DNA from: an uncultured Saprospiraceae bacterium
GTDB taxonomy: Bacteria; Bacteroidota; Bacteroidia; Chitinophagales; Saprospiraceae
Length of the DNA: 64,000 bases
Reading direction: 5' to 3'
Assembly: GCA_937921525.1 (NCBI GenBank)
Contig: CAKZUM010000021.1
Coordinates: 1 to 64,000, forward strand
Position numbers and translations under genes: made by a program. Shown piece by piece: positions 1 to 10,112 of the stretch. The notes below the pieces were generated by a model. The model saw only the letters and a list, made by a program, of their open reading frames with translations, ran no database searches and was not told where the DNA came from. Position 1 is the stretch's first letter. Each line of letters opens with the position of its first letter.

Positions 1-212
1 AAATGCAGGAATGCCAGTAGGTTTAAATGTTTTTTTTCATAACTTGTAATCAGAATTAGTATAGTGAAGCAATATTGCTCTTACAAGGTACGCTTTTTTT
101 TAAAGCTGCGACGAAGGAGCTTTGTTCAACCTTGCATAGCCTTCCATAACCATTATGTATGGCTTAGTAGGCTATTCTTGACCGTTATGTGCAAGTAATA
201 AGAAAAATCAAA

Positions 213-1385
213 ATGAGTGAAAAACCAGAAAAGAAAAATATTTCTCAAGAGAGAACCAATAAAGAAAAAGTCATTATCGCTTTTTTTATTGGAGTTATAT
301 TTTCGATTTGTATAAGCTTATATGGATTGCATATGATTGCGGATAATGTTAAAGAGCTAATTGTTGGATTCATATTAATCGTTTCAATTCTAAGTATATT
401 ATTTTTCTTTATTACTCTAAATAAAGAATGGGTATTTAAGAAAGCTTTTGGAATTTCTCATTCAGATATTAATGACATAAAAACAACATCAACAGAATTA
501 TTAGGTAGTTTAGTTAAGAGAGATTGGAACAGAGCGGAACAAAAAATAGATGAAACTATTAGTAAAGCAAGTGCTTGGTATGTATGGATTTCTTATCGAA
601 GGTGGGTAATATTTGTTTTCTATTCTTTATTTATTGGATTTGCTGGATTGTTAGGTTCCGTACTCATTTATAATCAAAATAGAATCATTGAAAGACAAGA
701 TGTATTGCTTAGGGAACAAAATGGATTAATAAGTACTCAGACGATAGCTTTAACTTCAATCGAAAAAAGGAATTCAAATCTTACACAATTGAATAATGTA
801 ATTAACAGTATTGATGATGAGTTAAAATCTGACTATGGTTCTAATGCGACAAGAGATTTATCTCCTGAATTAATAGGAAGGATTTCTGCTTTAACAAATC
901 TATTTAAACCATACAAAGCAATTGAAGATGATACATTGTCTCAAACTATCAGCCTTGAAAGAGGTCAACTTTTGATATATTTAGTAAATAGTAATTTGTC
1001 AAAAGAAACGTATGATAATATCTACTCACAATCAGATTTTTCCTATTCAGAATTAAGGAATGCAACACTTAATAATAGATATTTCAAAAGAGTAAGGTTA
1101 AACAATTCCAGAATTGAGCAAGCATATCTCAATAATTCTGATTTTTCTAATGCGGAACTAAAAAATGTAAATTTCAAAAGAACCTCAAATCAATTCACAA
1201 AATTTGATGGAGCTAATATTAGAAATAGTAATTTTCAAAAAGCGTTATTGGATGGTGCTAACTTTAATCAAAGTATTTTAGATGATACAGACTTCACAAG
1301 TGCAACAATTAGAAATAGTAAATTTAATAATCTTAAATCTTCAAAAGGTATAAAAATTGATGATTCCAGAATACTTAATAAATAA
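213..1385 (+). CDS. Membrane protein with C-terminal pentapeptide repeats
   Basis: ORF 189..1385; ATG at 213 (MSEKPEKK) preferred over the GTG at 189. N-terminal TM segments, C-terminal pentapeptide-like runs (SDFSNAELKNVNF, GANIRNSNFQKALLDGANFNQS). Confidence 0.8.
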   Translation: MSEKPEKKNISQERTNKEKVIIAFFIGVIFSICISLYGLHMIADNVKELIVGFILIVSILSILFFFITLNKEWVFKKAFGISHSDINDIKTTSTELLGSLVKRDWNRAEQKIDETISKASAWYVWISYRRWVIFVFYSLFIGFAGLLGSVLIYNQNRIIERQDVLLREQNGLISTQTIALTSIEKRNSNLTQLNNVINSIDDELKSDYGSNATRDLSPELIGRISALTNLFKPYKAIEDDTLSQTISLERGQLLIYLVNSNLSKETYDNIYSQSDFSYSELRNATLNNRYFKRVRLNNSRIEQAYLNNSDFSNAELKNVNFKRTSNQFTKFDGANIRNSNFQKALLDGANFNQSILDDTDFTSATIRNSKFNNLKSSKGIKIDDSRILNK

Positions 1386-1387
1386 GA

Positions 1388-3304
1388 ATGAAGCAATTTG
1401 ACATATTTAGAATTAATTGTTGGCTTGAAGATTTAGAAGACCAGAAATATGAATCCTCTATAAGTGCGATTGCTAATGAATATTTGATGACCATAGAAAA
1501 TCAAGAATGTTTAAGAAATCAGATTTTTGATTTCATCAAAAATAATCTTGGTATTAGAATAAATTATGAAAAATTCAAAAAGATAATCAACAATGACCTT
1601 AATTACACAAAAGAAGCTTCTGACAATGATGTTTACGTTAGATTAAATGAAGAAGCAATTCAGAAATTTAGAGAACGAACTGAAAAACATTCAATAGAAA
1701 CCTTCATAAATAGATTTTGCAAGCAAAGTAAGTGGACTGAGTACGAAAAAAAAATCAAAAATCTATTTTTAAAAAGCTTATACATTAATATTAATTCTTT
1801 TGCAATCAATGACTTACGAACTCTGATTTCTGAAAGCATTAAAAAAGAAAATGAAAACCCTAAAGAAATTGAGGCTTTTAATTCTTTCTTAGAATGGGAA
1901 AATGATGAGAAGAATAAATCTATATATGCTTTATTCTCAAAATCAATTGAGTTTGCAATTCTTACCTCTGGACGAGGGGTATCTTCAATAGATAAAAGTA
2001 TATTTACTAATAAAACATATTATTTAGATACTAATATTATAATTAGAGCTTTAGGTGTTGACGGTCCACAAAGAAAAGATAGCACACTCTCAATAATTGA
2101 ATCATGCTGCCATGACGGGATAAAATTTAAAATTTCAAAAGTAACTTACGACGAAATATATAAGAATCTAAATAATAGAACTAAAGATGTAGCAAGAAAA
2201 ACAACTCCACAAAGCGAGGCCTTATTGACACAAATTATTGACGACCTGCCATTTAATAACTCATTTGAAACAGATTATTTGCATAAAAGGAAAGCAGGAA
2301 AGGTTAATTCACCAAATAAATATCGTTTAAGTTTGGAAAAGGAGTTTCAACAGTTATGTGATAGATTTGAAATTGTAACTGAACCTATAAAAGGGATAAA
2401 GCAAAGCGAATTGAAAGATTTACAGGACTACTTGCTTGAACAAAAAAAAATGAAATTAGGAAAATGGGCATATTCTATTGGTGCTGCTCAAGTTGATGCT
2501 AAAAATATTTTATATGTTAGACTGATAAGGGGTGCAAATAACTATAATTACAAAGATATCAAATCCTTTTATTTAACTACTGATACAACGTTGAATGACA
2601 TAATGGTAGATGTTGATAGAAATGTCATTGCAGAAACCATTCTTCCGTCACAGTTATTCGTCATACACAATTCATTTCACAAAAAAACGGAAGAAGATGA
2701 CTATAATGATTTCATTAAGTATATAAAAATTAGACGCACTGACTTCAAGTTACCTGGCAAAGAAATTTTTAATTTTATCGAGCAAGTTCAAGAATCCACT
2801 ACAAGTAAAGATGAAGTTGTATCAACAGTTAAAGCCTATGCTAATTTTCGATTTGAGAATAGATTTAATTCTTCAAGTAATTCTAAACAGAAAATGCCAA
2901 CAGTAAAAGAATTTACTGCAACTCATTTACAAAGAGAATTGGGTGAAGCCAAACTTCAAGTCCAGCAATTGGAGATTGCAAGAAAAGAGGCTATTAATAA
3001 TTTAGGGGTGATTTTTAAACGATCGAAATATGGAGCATACATTATAGAAGTTGTTATATTGTCAATCGTTGCACTATTAGTTCATCTTGTAAATAAAAAT
3101 ATTAGTAGCACTCTAACCGTTATTTTAGGAATCTTAATTTTTAGAGTTGTACTTCTCTTAATGAAGGATAAATTTGGGATAAATAAAGCAGTTAGAAATT
3201 TTTTATTTGACTTTCAACTGAAATTTGAGAGTTTCTATTCTGTACATCCTAATGATGAAAGTTACCTCAAAAAAATAGAAAAATATAAAGCAAACGCCAC
3301 ATAA
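1388..3304 (+). CDS. PIN-like domain protein with C-terminal transmembrane segments
   Basis: Starts 2 bp after the upstream ORF; YYLDTNIIIRAL motif and later acidic residues (YDEIYKN, TTDTTLND) typical of PIN domains; hydrophobic C-terminal helices (YIIEVVILSIVALLVHLV). Confidence 0.65.
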   Translation: MKQFDIFRINCWLEDLEDQKYESSISAIANEYLMTIENQECLRNQIFDFIKNNLGIRINYEKFKKIINNDLNYTKEASDNDVYVRLNEEAIQKFRERTEKHSIETFINRFCKQSKWTEYEKKIKNLFLKSLYININSFAINDLRTLISESIKKENENPKEIEAFNSFLEWENDEKNKSIYALFSKSIEFAILTSGRGVSSIDKSIFTNKTYYLDTNIIIRALGVDGPQRKDSTLSIIESCCHDGIKFKISKVTYDEIYKNLNNRTKDVARKTTPQSEALLTQIIDDLPFNNSFETDYLHKRKAGKVNSPNKYRLSLEKEFQQLCDRFEIVTEPIKGIKQSELKDLQDYLLEQKKMKLGKWAYSIGAAQVDAKNILYVRLIRGANNYNYKDIKSFYLTTDTTLNDIMVDVDRNVIAETILPSQLFVIHNSFHKKTEEDDYNDFIKYIKIRRTDFKLPGKEIFNFIEQVQESTTSKDEVVSTVKAYANFRFENRFNSSSNSKQKMPTVKEFTATHLQRELGEAKLQVQQLEIARKEAINNLGVIFKRSKYGAYIIEVVILSIVALLVHLVNKNISSTLTVILGILIFRVVLLLMKDKFGINKAVRNFLFDFQLKFESFYSVHPNDESYLKKIEKYKANAT

Positions 3305-3522
3305 CAATCAACGGCTCGATAGGAGAATAAGAGAATATGCATATAGTAATGTTTAGCAGGAATCCTTTCTTTATTCTGACTCCAAGGGAAAGGCCAAGGG
3401 ACATGTGTGCATAGTGGTATGATCTCCTTGGCGTTACCTGTAAGAAAAGTTTAATGAAAGTACCTTCAATATACCACAGACATCAAAAAAAACAATAAGC
3501 AACAATTAATCGAATAAATCAT

Positions 3523-4254
3523 ATGCTTAGTAAAATTCTAAAATCACCTCTTACCTACTCGATTTTATTTTTGATATTTCTTTTTTGTCTTATTGAGCGA
3601 AGAGCTTCTAACCAATTAAATGTAATTCCAACAGAATTAGAAAAACGACATTCTACAAATAGTAAAGAATCAAAAACACAAGATTTGAAAAGACAAATAA
3701 TTAATAATGAACTTAAGCGCTCTGAATCAAATCGAAAAATAATTACAAATAAGATTTCCAAGATACAAAAGATAATGACATCACAGACTCTGCCGCAATT
3801 AAAAGAACTGTCAAATTCTTATGAAGATCTTTTAGACGTAACCAATATATTCGTAAAAGCGAACAGCAGTGAGATAGTAACCATACAGGAAGAATTCACA
3901 AATGTTTTTTCGCAATTAGATTCTAATAATAGTCTTGTAAGGGACTCCAATGATTCCATTCGGTCTGTGATTGGTGATATAAATTTGCATGAAAATTCTA
4001 ATTTTCGATTTCTAGAACAATATCTGAGTAACCTTACAAATCCATTTTTGCAATTACTTATTCAAGTAGGAAATTCACAAACAGACTCAAATGGTAGACC
4101 AATCATTTTAATGCATAATGCGCTTATAGTCGCCAAAAATGAATCAGAACGTATTAAGATCAGAGATTATGTAAAGCGTTGGCATAGTGAAACAAAGCAT
4201 AATATAGATAGATTCTATGAAGTTGTAGAGAAAATGAAAAAAATATCAAACTAA
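3523..4254 (+). CDS. Membrane-anchored coiled-coil hypothetical protein
   Basis: N-terminal TM (LTYSILFLIFLFCLI) then long charged helical region; 3 bp before the next ORF. Confidence 0.6.
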   Translation: MLSKILKSPLTYSILFLIFLFCLIERRASNQLNVIPTELEKRHSTNSKESKTQDLKRQIINNELKRSESNRKIITNKISKIQKIMTSQTLPQLKELSNSYEDLLDVTNIFVKANSSEIVTIQEEFTNVFSQLDSNNSLVRDSNDSIRSVIGDINLHENSNFRFLEQYLSNLTNPFLQLLIQVGNSQTDSNGRPIILMHNALIVAKNESERIKIRDYVKRWHSETKHNIDRFYEVVEKMKKISN

Positions 4255-4257
4255 AAC

Positions 4258-5505
4258 ATGAAGAAATATTTCATTTTCTTACTAGGATTGTTAGGTGGAG
4301 TCACCCTCTGTATTTTACTATATGAGTACGGCTTAGAATTTATTGTTAACTACTTTGATGATTCAATAGTTACATACATTCTTATCTCATTAATTCTACT
4401 TTCAGCGGCATTGGCTGTATTCTTTGCTGTTGATAAATCAATAACTAAGCTTGAAGATTCATTATTGGTTGAACCAGAAATAGACTTCAATAAAATTATT
4501 AAGGAGCGAAAATGGAACTCAATTAACCTACTAATAAAAAAGAATCAGAAAAAGGTTCTGGCAATGTATTCTCGTTTCAGTATTATGAACTGGACTTTTA
4601 GAGCGATTGGACTAATCATAGTTGGATTTGTTGGTCTATTGGGTTCTGTACTTTTGCACAATCAGAACGAACTAATAAAGAAGCAAAATATAAGACTCGA
4701 TCAACAAACTTATCTTCAAGAGGCAGAACGTAGAAGTTCATTGGTCTTTTTATTTAGTAACATAATGGATGCTATCAATGTGGAGATTTCAAACGACTAT
4801 AATCAAAATAATATTCGAGACTTGTCTCCTCAATTAACGGGAAGAATAATAGCCCTTGCGAATAGATTAAAACCGTATTACTTTATGCAAGGGGATTCTC
4901 TTATTGAAAGTCAAATAAGTCCAGAAAGAGGTCAATTACTTGTCACCCTGATTGAAAGTCATTTGGCAGATAGTACCTTTTCTCAGATAAAACAGCGGTC
5001 AAACTTTAGTTTTTCTGACTTAAATCAAGCCAACCTATCAGGAGTTGACTTAAGTGGAATAAATCTTAAGAATTCAAATATGGTAGGCGCAAATCTTTCT
5101 GGCGCGAAATTATATGGTTCAGATTTTACGGATTCAGATTTAAGTGGAGCAAATTTTTCTAATGCTAAGATACTTGAAACTATATTTGATGATGCAAATT
5201 TATATCGTTCTAATTTTAGAAAAGCAATGGGAACTACTCCTGTTTTTTCTAATTCAAATTTAACAAGATCTAACTTGCAGGATACTAAATTTGATATACC
5301 TATTTTTGACAATACAATTCTAGATAGTGTGATTGTTGATTGTGACTTTATAATTAATCTTATTCATCAAGAAGAGGAAAATGAAATGGATTTAGGAATT
5401 AATGCTATATTAGAAACGTATTCTCTTGATACAATTAAATCGCAAGACTATGAGAAATATAAACCTAGATGTAGATTTGTTAGCAAAGGGGCAAAAAATA
5501 ATTAG
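4258..5505 (+). CDS. Membrane protein with pentapeptide repeats, paralog of 213..1385
   Basis: Shared GFVGLLGSVLLHNQNELIKKQN, SPERGQLLVTLIESHL; classic A(N/D)LSG pentapeptides (ANLSGVDLSGINLKNSNMVGANLSGAKL). Confidence 0.85.
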   Translation: MKKYFIFLLGLLGGVTLCILLYEYGLEFIVNYFDDSIVTYILISLILLSAALAVFFAVDKSITKLEDSLLVEPEIDFNKIIKERKWNSINLLIKKNQKKVLAMYSRFSIMNWTFRAIGLIIVGFVGLLGSVLLHNQNELIKKQNIRLDQQTYLQEAERRSSLVFLFSNIMDAINVEISNDYNQNNIRDLSPQLTGRIIALANRLKPYYFMQGDSLIESQISPERGQLLVTLIESHLADSTFSQIKQRSNFSFSDLNQANLSGVDLSGINLKNSNMVGANLSGAKLYGSDFTDSDLSGANFSNAKILETIFDDANLYRSNFRKAMGTTPVFSNSNLTRSNLQDTKFDIPIFDNTILDSVIVDCDFIINLIHQEEENEMDLGINAILETYSLDTIKSQDYEKYKPRCRFVSKGAKNN

Positions 5506-5703
5506 GATATTTTTAAATAAAAACAAATAAAAGGATGCCACTAGATAAAATGGACGTCGTTAGTGATAATAGAATAGATAATCAAAATGAAATTCCCAAT
5601 GTTATCTGATAATTGTATTTATATACTCATACGATGTCTCTTAAAATAGATAAAGACAATATGCTGTACACTTATTTCAATACGCTAACAAAATTTATTT
5701 TTT

Positions 5704-6519
5704 CTATTCCCGTGAAAAATATTGCACCGCTTCCCGCATTTCCAATATACCCACCATCAACAACTCCGGATACCGATAAGTATAATAAGTCCAATCCAGT
5801 AATTCCTCCTGATGTGCTTTCTCATGCAAAGGGGTATAGATACCAAAATAACCGCACAAATATGCGGCACCCAATTCACATACAAGTTTCTCTTGATAGA
5901 AACCCGTAGGATATCGAAATAATAACTTATTAGGAGAAATTCGGTTCAAGTGTTGAGCACTCCCAGTCCAAGCAATCAAAGCTTTAAATAAATGCCAGTA
6001 GTAGTAGATAGAATCCTTTTTTATTACTGGAATTTTAACTACTTCTTTAGCAGCATCCCAATGAGCTATTCTATTAAGTGTTCTGTCAATAGGGACCGTT
6101 TGAAGTAGGGTAGTGAGCCATTTATCAATTTTAGTATACACTAACCGCTCTTCCAAGGATTGTTGGGGAATAGCAATATCAATTCCTTTGATAGAACTTA
6201 TATTATAGATAGGAAAACGTTTGACCTGATTAGAAGCAGTATAATATATAAATTCCGCTTTAGTATTCTTTTGAATTTTTCCACCTAGTTGCTGTACTTG
6301 TTTCCATGATAGATAATAGGGGAGGGGATAGTCCGTAGTAAAATTACAAAGCAGCCAACTAATACCATTAATATAACGTTGGTCGGTATAGGTACGAGCA
6401 ACACCATAGGGAGAAAAACCTTGTCGCCAAGGAATGATTCCTTGTTTCAGTAGGTTTAATATTCTAGCTTGAATGATGGGGAGATATGTATTAACTAGAG
6501 GTGTATTGATTTGCTGCAT
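5704..6519 (-). CDS. ArdC-like antirestriction protein (DUF1738-type N-domain) with degenerate zincin domain
   Basis: N-terminal YLPIIQARILNLLKQGIIPWRQGF...ARTYTDQRYINGISWLLC and C-terminal ELGAAYLCGYFGI match the ArdC family pattern. Confidence 0.75.
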   Translation of the reverse strand: MQQINTPLVNTYLPIIQARILNLLKQGIIPWRQGFSPYGVARTYTDQRYINGISWLLCNFTTDYPLPYYLSWKQVQQLGGKIQKNTKAEFIYYTASNQVKRFPIYNISSIKGIDIAIPQQSLEERLVYTKIDKWLTTLLQTVPIDRTLNRIAHWDAAKEVVKIPVIKKDSIYYYWHLFKALIAWTGSAQHLNRISPNKLLFRYPTGFYQEKLVCELGAAYLCGYFGIYTPLHEKAHQEELLDWTYYTYRYPELLMVGILEMREAVQYFSRE

Positions 6520-6529
6520 AATTTCAGTT

Positions 6530-7078
6530 TTAAAAATATACTCTAATACCCACCGCTAAAGCACCATTTCTGCCTAAATGATCGGTAAACATAAAACTAT
6601 TTCCAGCTCGTATATAAATAGACAGTTTTCTAGCCAGTGCCACATCTAGTTCTCCAAAAAACCGTAAACCTATACTTTCATTATTGATAGGGGTTTCTAA
6701 ATTTAATTGTTCCCGTCCAAACACCACACCACTCCCTAAATAGATGCTTAGATTATTTAGAGAGCTGTATTTGAGTCGTATTCCTTTAGCATAGGTCAGA
6801 CTAATTCGTTGTAGATTTAAGGACTCTATATTATACAAATCATCCGACTGCTTAGTTTTAGTATTATTCGCATAGACCAATCGGATTTCATCATAGATAT
6901 TCAAATGATAGTGTCCAGATACCTGAAATCCTTTAGTTAGTAAATGTCCTGCAGCAATAGAAAAGGAATTTGGAATGCGCTCTTGGGCGCTACTTGTTAT
7001 CGTAAATAATATCAAGACCCCTAATAGTGAAAATCTCATAGGCTTATTTAATTGGTTCATCTTATCTGATTGATTCAA
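6530..7078 (-). CDS. traO: Conjugative transposon TraO-like outer membrane protein
   Basis: Signal peptide, beta-barrel-like sequence, terminal YF, position after traN. Confidence 0.65.
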   Translation of the reverse strand: MNQSDKMNQLNKPMRFSLLGVLILFTITSSAQERIPNSFSIAAGHLLTKGFQVSGHYHLNIYDEIRLVYANNTKTKQSDDLYNIESLNLQRISLTYAKGIRLKYSSLNNLSIYLGSGVVFGREQLNLETPINNESIGLRFFGELDVALARKLSIYIRAGNSFMFTDHLGRNGALAVGIRVYF

Positions 7079-7982
7079 TCGGTAATTTGTTATAAGGGAT
7101 CGGCAAATAGATATTTCTACCTTCCTCTACTAACTCGATATAAAATATCTTTCCTTGTGGCACCGCTATTTTATCAAAGACCGCAACATAGGTATTGATC
7201 CTTTTAGGGGATACCCTAGATTCGTGATAATTAGCTATCAATAAAGGTGGAAAAATCGTCTCATTAATCGCTGATTTTTTCGGTCTTCTTTTATCTCGCA
7301 TTCCAAACTCCGTATAACTAATATCATAAGGGATAGCTCCTTGATTACGAACCTGATAGCTAATGAAACAATAGTCTTGACTATGATAGATACCTGTAAC
7401 TTTCAATAGAATATCTCCATGTCGTGCGCTGATGTAATCAAAGCGATTTTTATTCTTTAGTAGTCGTTCCGCTTTTTGTGATAGTTTATCTTGGTCTATA
7501 ACAGATTGAGGGGGTAAGTTTTTAGTAGAGCGATGATTTTTTTGGCTCGTAAAAATCACTTTTTGTTGTACTGGATTTGTTTTCTCTTCTTGTATATCAG
7601 AAGTATTATCCTGATTATCAATTGGTAAGCCTTTAATAGTCTTAGTTTGATCCTCTTCCAATAGCTGCTTAATACTATGACTGGTACGGATAAAGTAATT
7701 GAGTTTAGGACTTTCTGTGTACAAGACATAGAAACTATAGTAGTAATCATCCTTGGTAATGACAGTTAAATTGGTCCTACGCTGGCTTTTGAGCCCCTTT
7801 ACCCTCAAAATGTTATTGGTGTAACTGACAATAAAATTATCATTGTCTCCAATATCGGTATAGAGTATATCAGAAGGGAAAATTAAATGAGAAGTTTGAT
7901 TCTCTCTAATCTCAATCGTCTGGGATTGAGAGAAGGCAAATGGACCAATCAATAATAGAAAGTAAAATAGATATTTGCGCAT
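7062..7982 (-). CDS. traN: Conjugative transposon protein TraN (DUF4138-like)
   Basis: Signal peptide then HLIFPSDILYTDIGDNDNFIVSYTNNILRVKG; synteny with traM/traK. Confidence 0.75.
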   Translation of the reverse strand: MRKYLFYFLLLIGPFAFSQSQTIEIRENQTSHLIFPSDILYTDIGDNDNFIVSYTNNILRVKGLKSQRRTNLTVITKDDYYYSFYVLYTESPKLNYFIRTSHSIKQLLEEDQTKTIKGLPIDNQDNTSDIQEEKTNPVQQKVIFTSQKNHRSTKNLPPQSVIDQDKLSQKAERLLKNKNRFDYISARHGDILLKVTGIYHSQDYCFISYQVRNQGAIPYDISYTEFGMRDKRRPKKSAINETIFPPLLIANYHESRVSPKRINTYVAVFDKIAVPQGKIFYIELVEEGRNIYLPIPYNKLPIESIR

Positions 7983-7987
7983 AGCAT

Positions 7988-9310
7988 TTAGTTTAAATTT
8001 CGATCATATAGCATGACCTGGTAACCAGAAGGAATAGTTGCACCACTCGTTCTATAGGCTTTTCTGCCTAAACGTAGAGAAAGATTACCCAAGGGATTTC
8101 TGATACCCAGACTACCCGCTTCTCGAAGCCCCTCCCGAATAGCTTCTTGTCCGACATCAATATCAGCTCCTTCTACATAAATACCAGGCATCCCATCTAA
8201 GTCATAGACTTCTAAAGCAGAACGGACGACTCGTTGATTGATATTAATAGAGGATACCTGAATTTTAATTCTATTACTGACCGAACAAATACCGTATAGT
8301 ATTTGGTTTGTTTTAATGAGGTATCCTTTATAGTCCCCTCCTTCAGTAATTCTTAAACGGACCTTATCCCCAGATTTTAATTTTTGAGGTCTATCAATAA
8401 TTGCATAGAGTGGGGTATTGTCAGATTGTTCTTTTAAGTAATTGACATTGATAGGTACAGGGTCTTCCGAATAAGAGACCCTCTTTTTGATTAAGCCTAG
8501 ATCATCTTTAACACCCGTATTGGTATCAAACTGTAGTCTATGGGGTTTAGTTTTTTTATTATTACTGGTACCTCTATTGCCACTAGCATTATAATTAGGT
8601 TCACTATGGTAGTCAGGCTCACCATGAAAAGCAGCATACCGGCGTTCATGATCTTCGAGCCCTTTACGATAGGCAGCCGCTTCCACGTCTAAAGTACTTT
8701 CGTCCAGTGCTTTTCGCCTACGTCGATTATCTGCTTTCGCAGCGGCTAATCGAGCTTTTCGTTGCTTTTCTAAATGCGCATAATTACTAGGTTGCTCTTT
8801 TTCGATATTTGCCAAGGTATATTTGATATCCTCCATCGTTTCCAAAGAATCAGGACGAATAGAAATACGATTGATGGGCTGATCTTCTTGGCTCGCTAAA
8901 TTATTCGTGGCACTAGGATTGATCTGAGGATTAAGATTGGCATCAAAGGTAATTGGTACATCGTCTTTTGTTCCCATACTCTTAGCATAGTCTGACCGCT
9001 CCAAAGTTCGCTTCACTTTTTTCATCAAAAAGTTATCATTCTTATCCGACTTGATTAATTCCTCCTTACTCATCGAAAAGACCTCACTCGCCTTGGTCCG
9101 AGTAGCGATGTAATTAATATCCTTTTGCAAGCCAACAGCGACGGATGCTTCTTGAATCGTCTTTTTTACTTTGGCTGATTGATGCACATAGATATAGACT
9201 GCACCACCCACTAACCAAAGTAAGATGGGGGTCAACCATAATAACTTATTGTCTTTAAAGTTTTTAAAATTAAAATTCTTAAAAACCTCGCTTAGTTTTT
9301 TCTTGTCCAT
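7988..9310 (-). CDS. traM: Conjugative transposon protein TraM (VirB10-like position)
   Basis: Single N-terminal TM, low-complexity middle, conserved C-terminal domain; synteny. Confidence 0.75.
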   Translation of the reverse strand: MDKKKLSEVFKNFNFKNFKDNKLLWLTPILLWLVGGAVYIYVHQSAKVKKTIQEASVAVGLQKDINYIATRTKASEVFSMSKEELIKSDKNDNFLMKKVKRTLERSDYAKSMGTKDDVPITFDANLNPQINPSATNNLASQEDQPINRISIRPDSLETMEDIKYTLANIEKEQPSNYAHLEKQRKARLAAAKADNRRRRKALDESTLDVEAAAYRKGLEDHERRYAAFHGEPDYHSEPNYNASGNRGTSNNKKTKPHRLQFDTNTGVKDDLGLIKKRVSYSEDPVPINVNYLKEQSDNTPLYAIIDRPQKLKSGDKVRLRITEGGDYKGYLIKTNQILYGICSVSNRIKIQVSSININQRVVRSALEVYDLDGMPGIYVEGADIDVGQEAIREGLREAGSLGIRNPLGNLSLRLGRKAYRTSGATIPSGYQVMLYDRNLN

Positions 9311-9316
9311 AGGGTG

Positions 9317-10042
9317 TTACTTTTGTTCTCTTTCGACAAATCGAAGGCGGTTATTTTTTAAGACCACATAGTTTCCAATGAGTAAGCCATGCGGGTTGAG
9401 ATCGGTCCGAGCTACTTCTCGTAAGTCAAGGGTGGTAACTAAGTTTTTTACTAAGAAACCAACCGAGGTTTGCACGACTTCTTTTCCATATTGGACTGCC
9501 TTATAAGGGTAAATCTTAGTGTTGACTTTTACAGAGTCCAAAGTGTACTTGATTTCGGCACTATTAGAAATCAATTTCTTGTAATAGGCATCCCCCCGTT
9601 TATCTAAAAAAGCCTTTACCGAAGCATCCCCCATTAATAGTACCTCATTGAGGGACTTTTCAATTTCACTAGGATCAGGAGAAATATCATAGAGTAGAGA
9701 ATGAAAAGTCCGAACTTGTGCCTTCACTTCCGCCTCCCTATTTTCATTGGCAGCAATTTGATAAGCGGTCAAGGTATTCCCATAGCCATTGGTAATATAG
9801 ATTTTACCTTTTCCCTTGGAGACCATCGACATGGCAACGACCATTACGGTCACGCCAAATAGAAAGGAGAGGGCTAGGGATAAAATAGCGATCAAACGAG
9901 TTTTCTTAAAAGCAGTATCAATATTCATAAGGCAATCTAATCTTTGTGTGGTAGCAGGGGTATGCTCTGCATCACTTATTATAGGTGTATCTGGTTTAGT
10001 AGTTTTCTTCTTTGGTCTAAAGGATTCCCAAATTTTTTTCAT
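9317..10042 (-). CDS. traK: Conjugative transposon protein TraK (VirB8-like)
   Basis: N-terminal TM and FHSLLYDISPDPSEIEKSLNEVLLMGDASVKAFLD typical of TraK; synteny. Confidence 0.75.
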   Translation of the reverse strand: MKKIWESFRPKKKTTKPDTPIISDAEHTPATTQRLDCLMNIDTAFKKTRLIAILSLALSFLFGVTVMVVAMSMVSKGKGKIYITNGYGNTLTAYQIAANENREAEVKAQVRTFHSLLYDISPDPSEIEKSLNEVLLMGDASVKAFLDKRGDAYYKKLISNSAEIKYTLDSVKVNTKIYPYKAVQYGKEVVQTSVGFLVKNLVTTLDLREVARTDLNPHGLLIGNYVVLKNNRLRFVEREQK

Positions 10043-10112
10043 CGTCTTTCAAATTTATAGGTGTATAAGATTTACGTCTCACTTGTCATTATCAATTTTC
10101 AATTTTTAATTT

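Noticed and set aside
184-3305. Integron attC sites around the pentapeptide-PIN pair
   Set aside because: GTTATGTG/CACATAAC do not fit the GTTRRRY/RYYYAAC core and no integron integrase is present; kept only as a low-confidence boundary motif.
5613-5909. Plus-strand ORF 98 aa
   Set aside because: Overlaps the well-supported ArdC-like gene on the other strand and has no recognisable domain.
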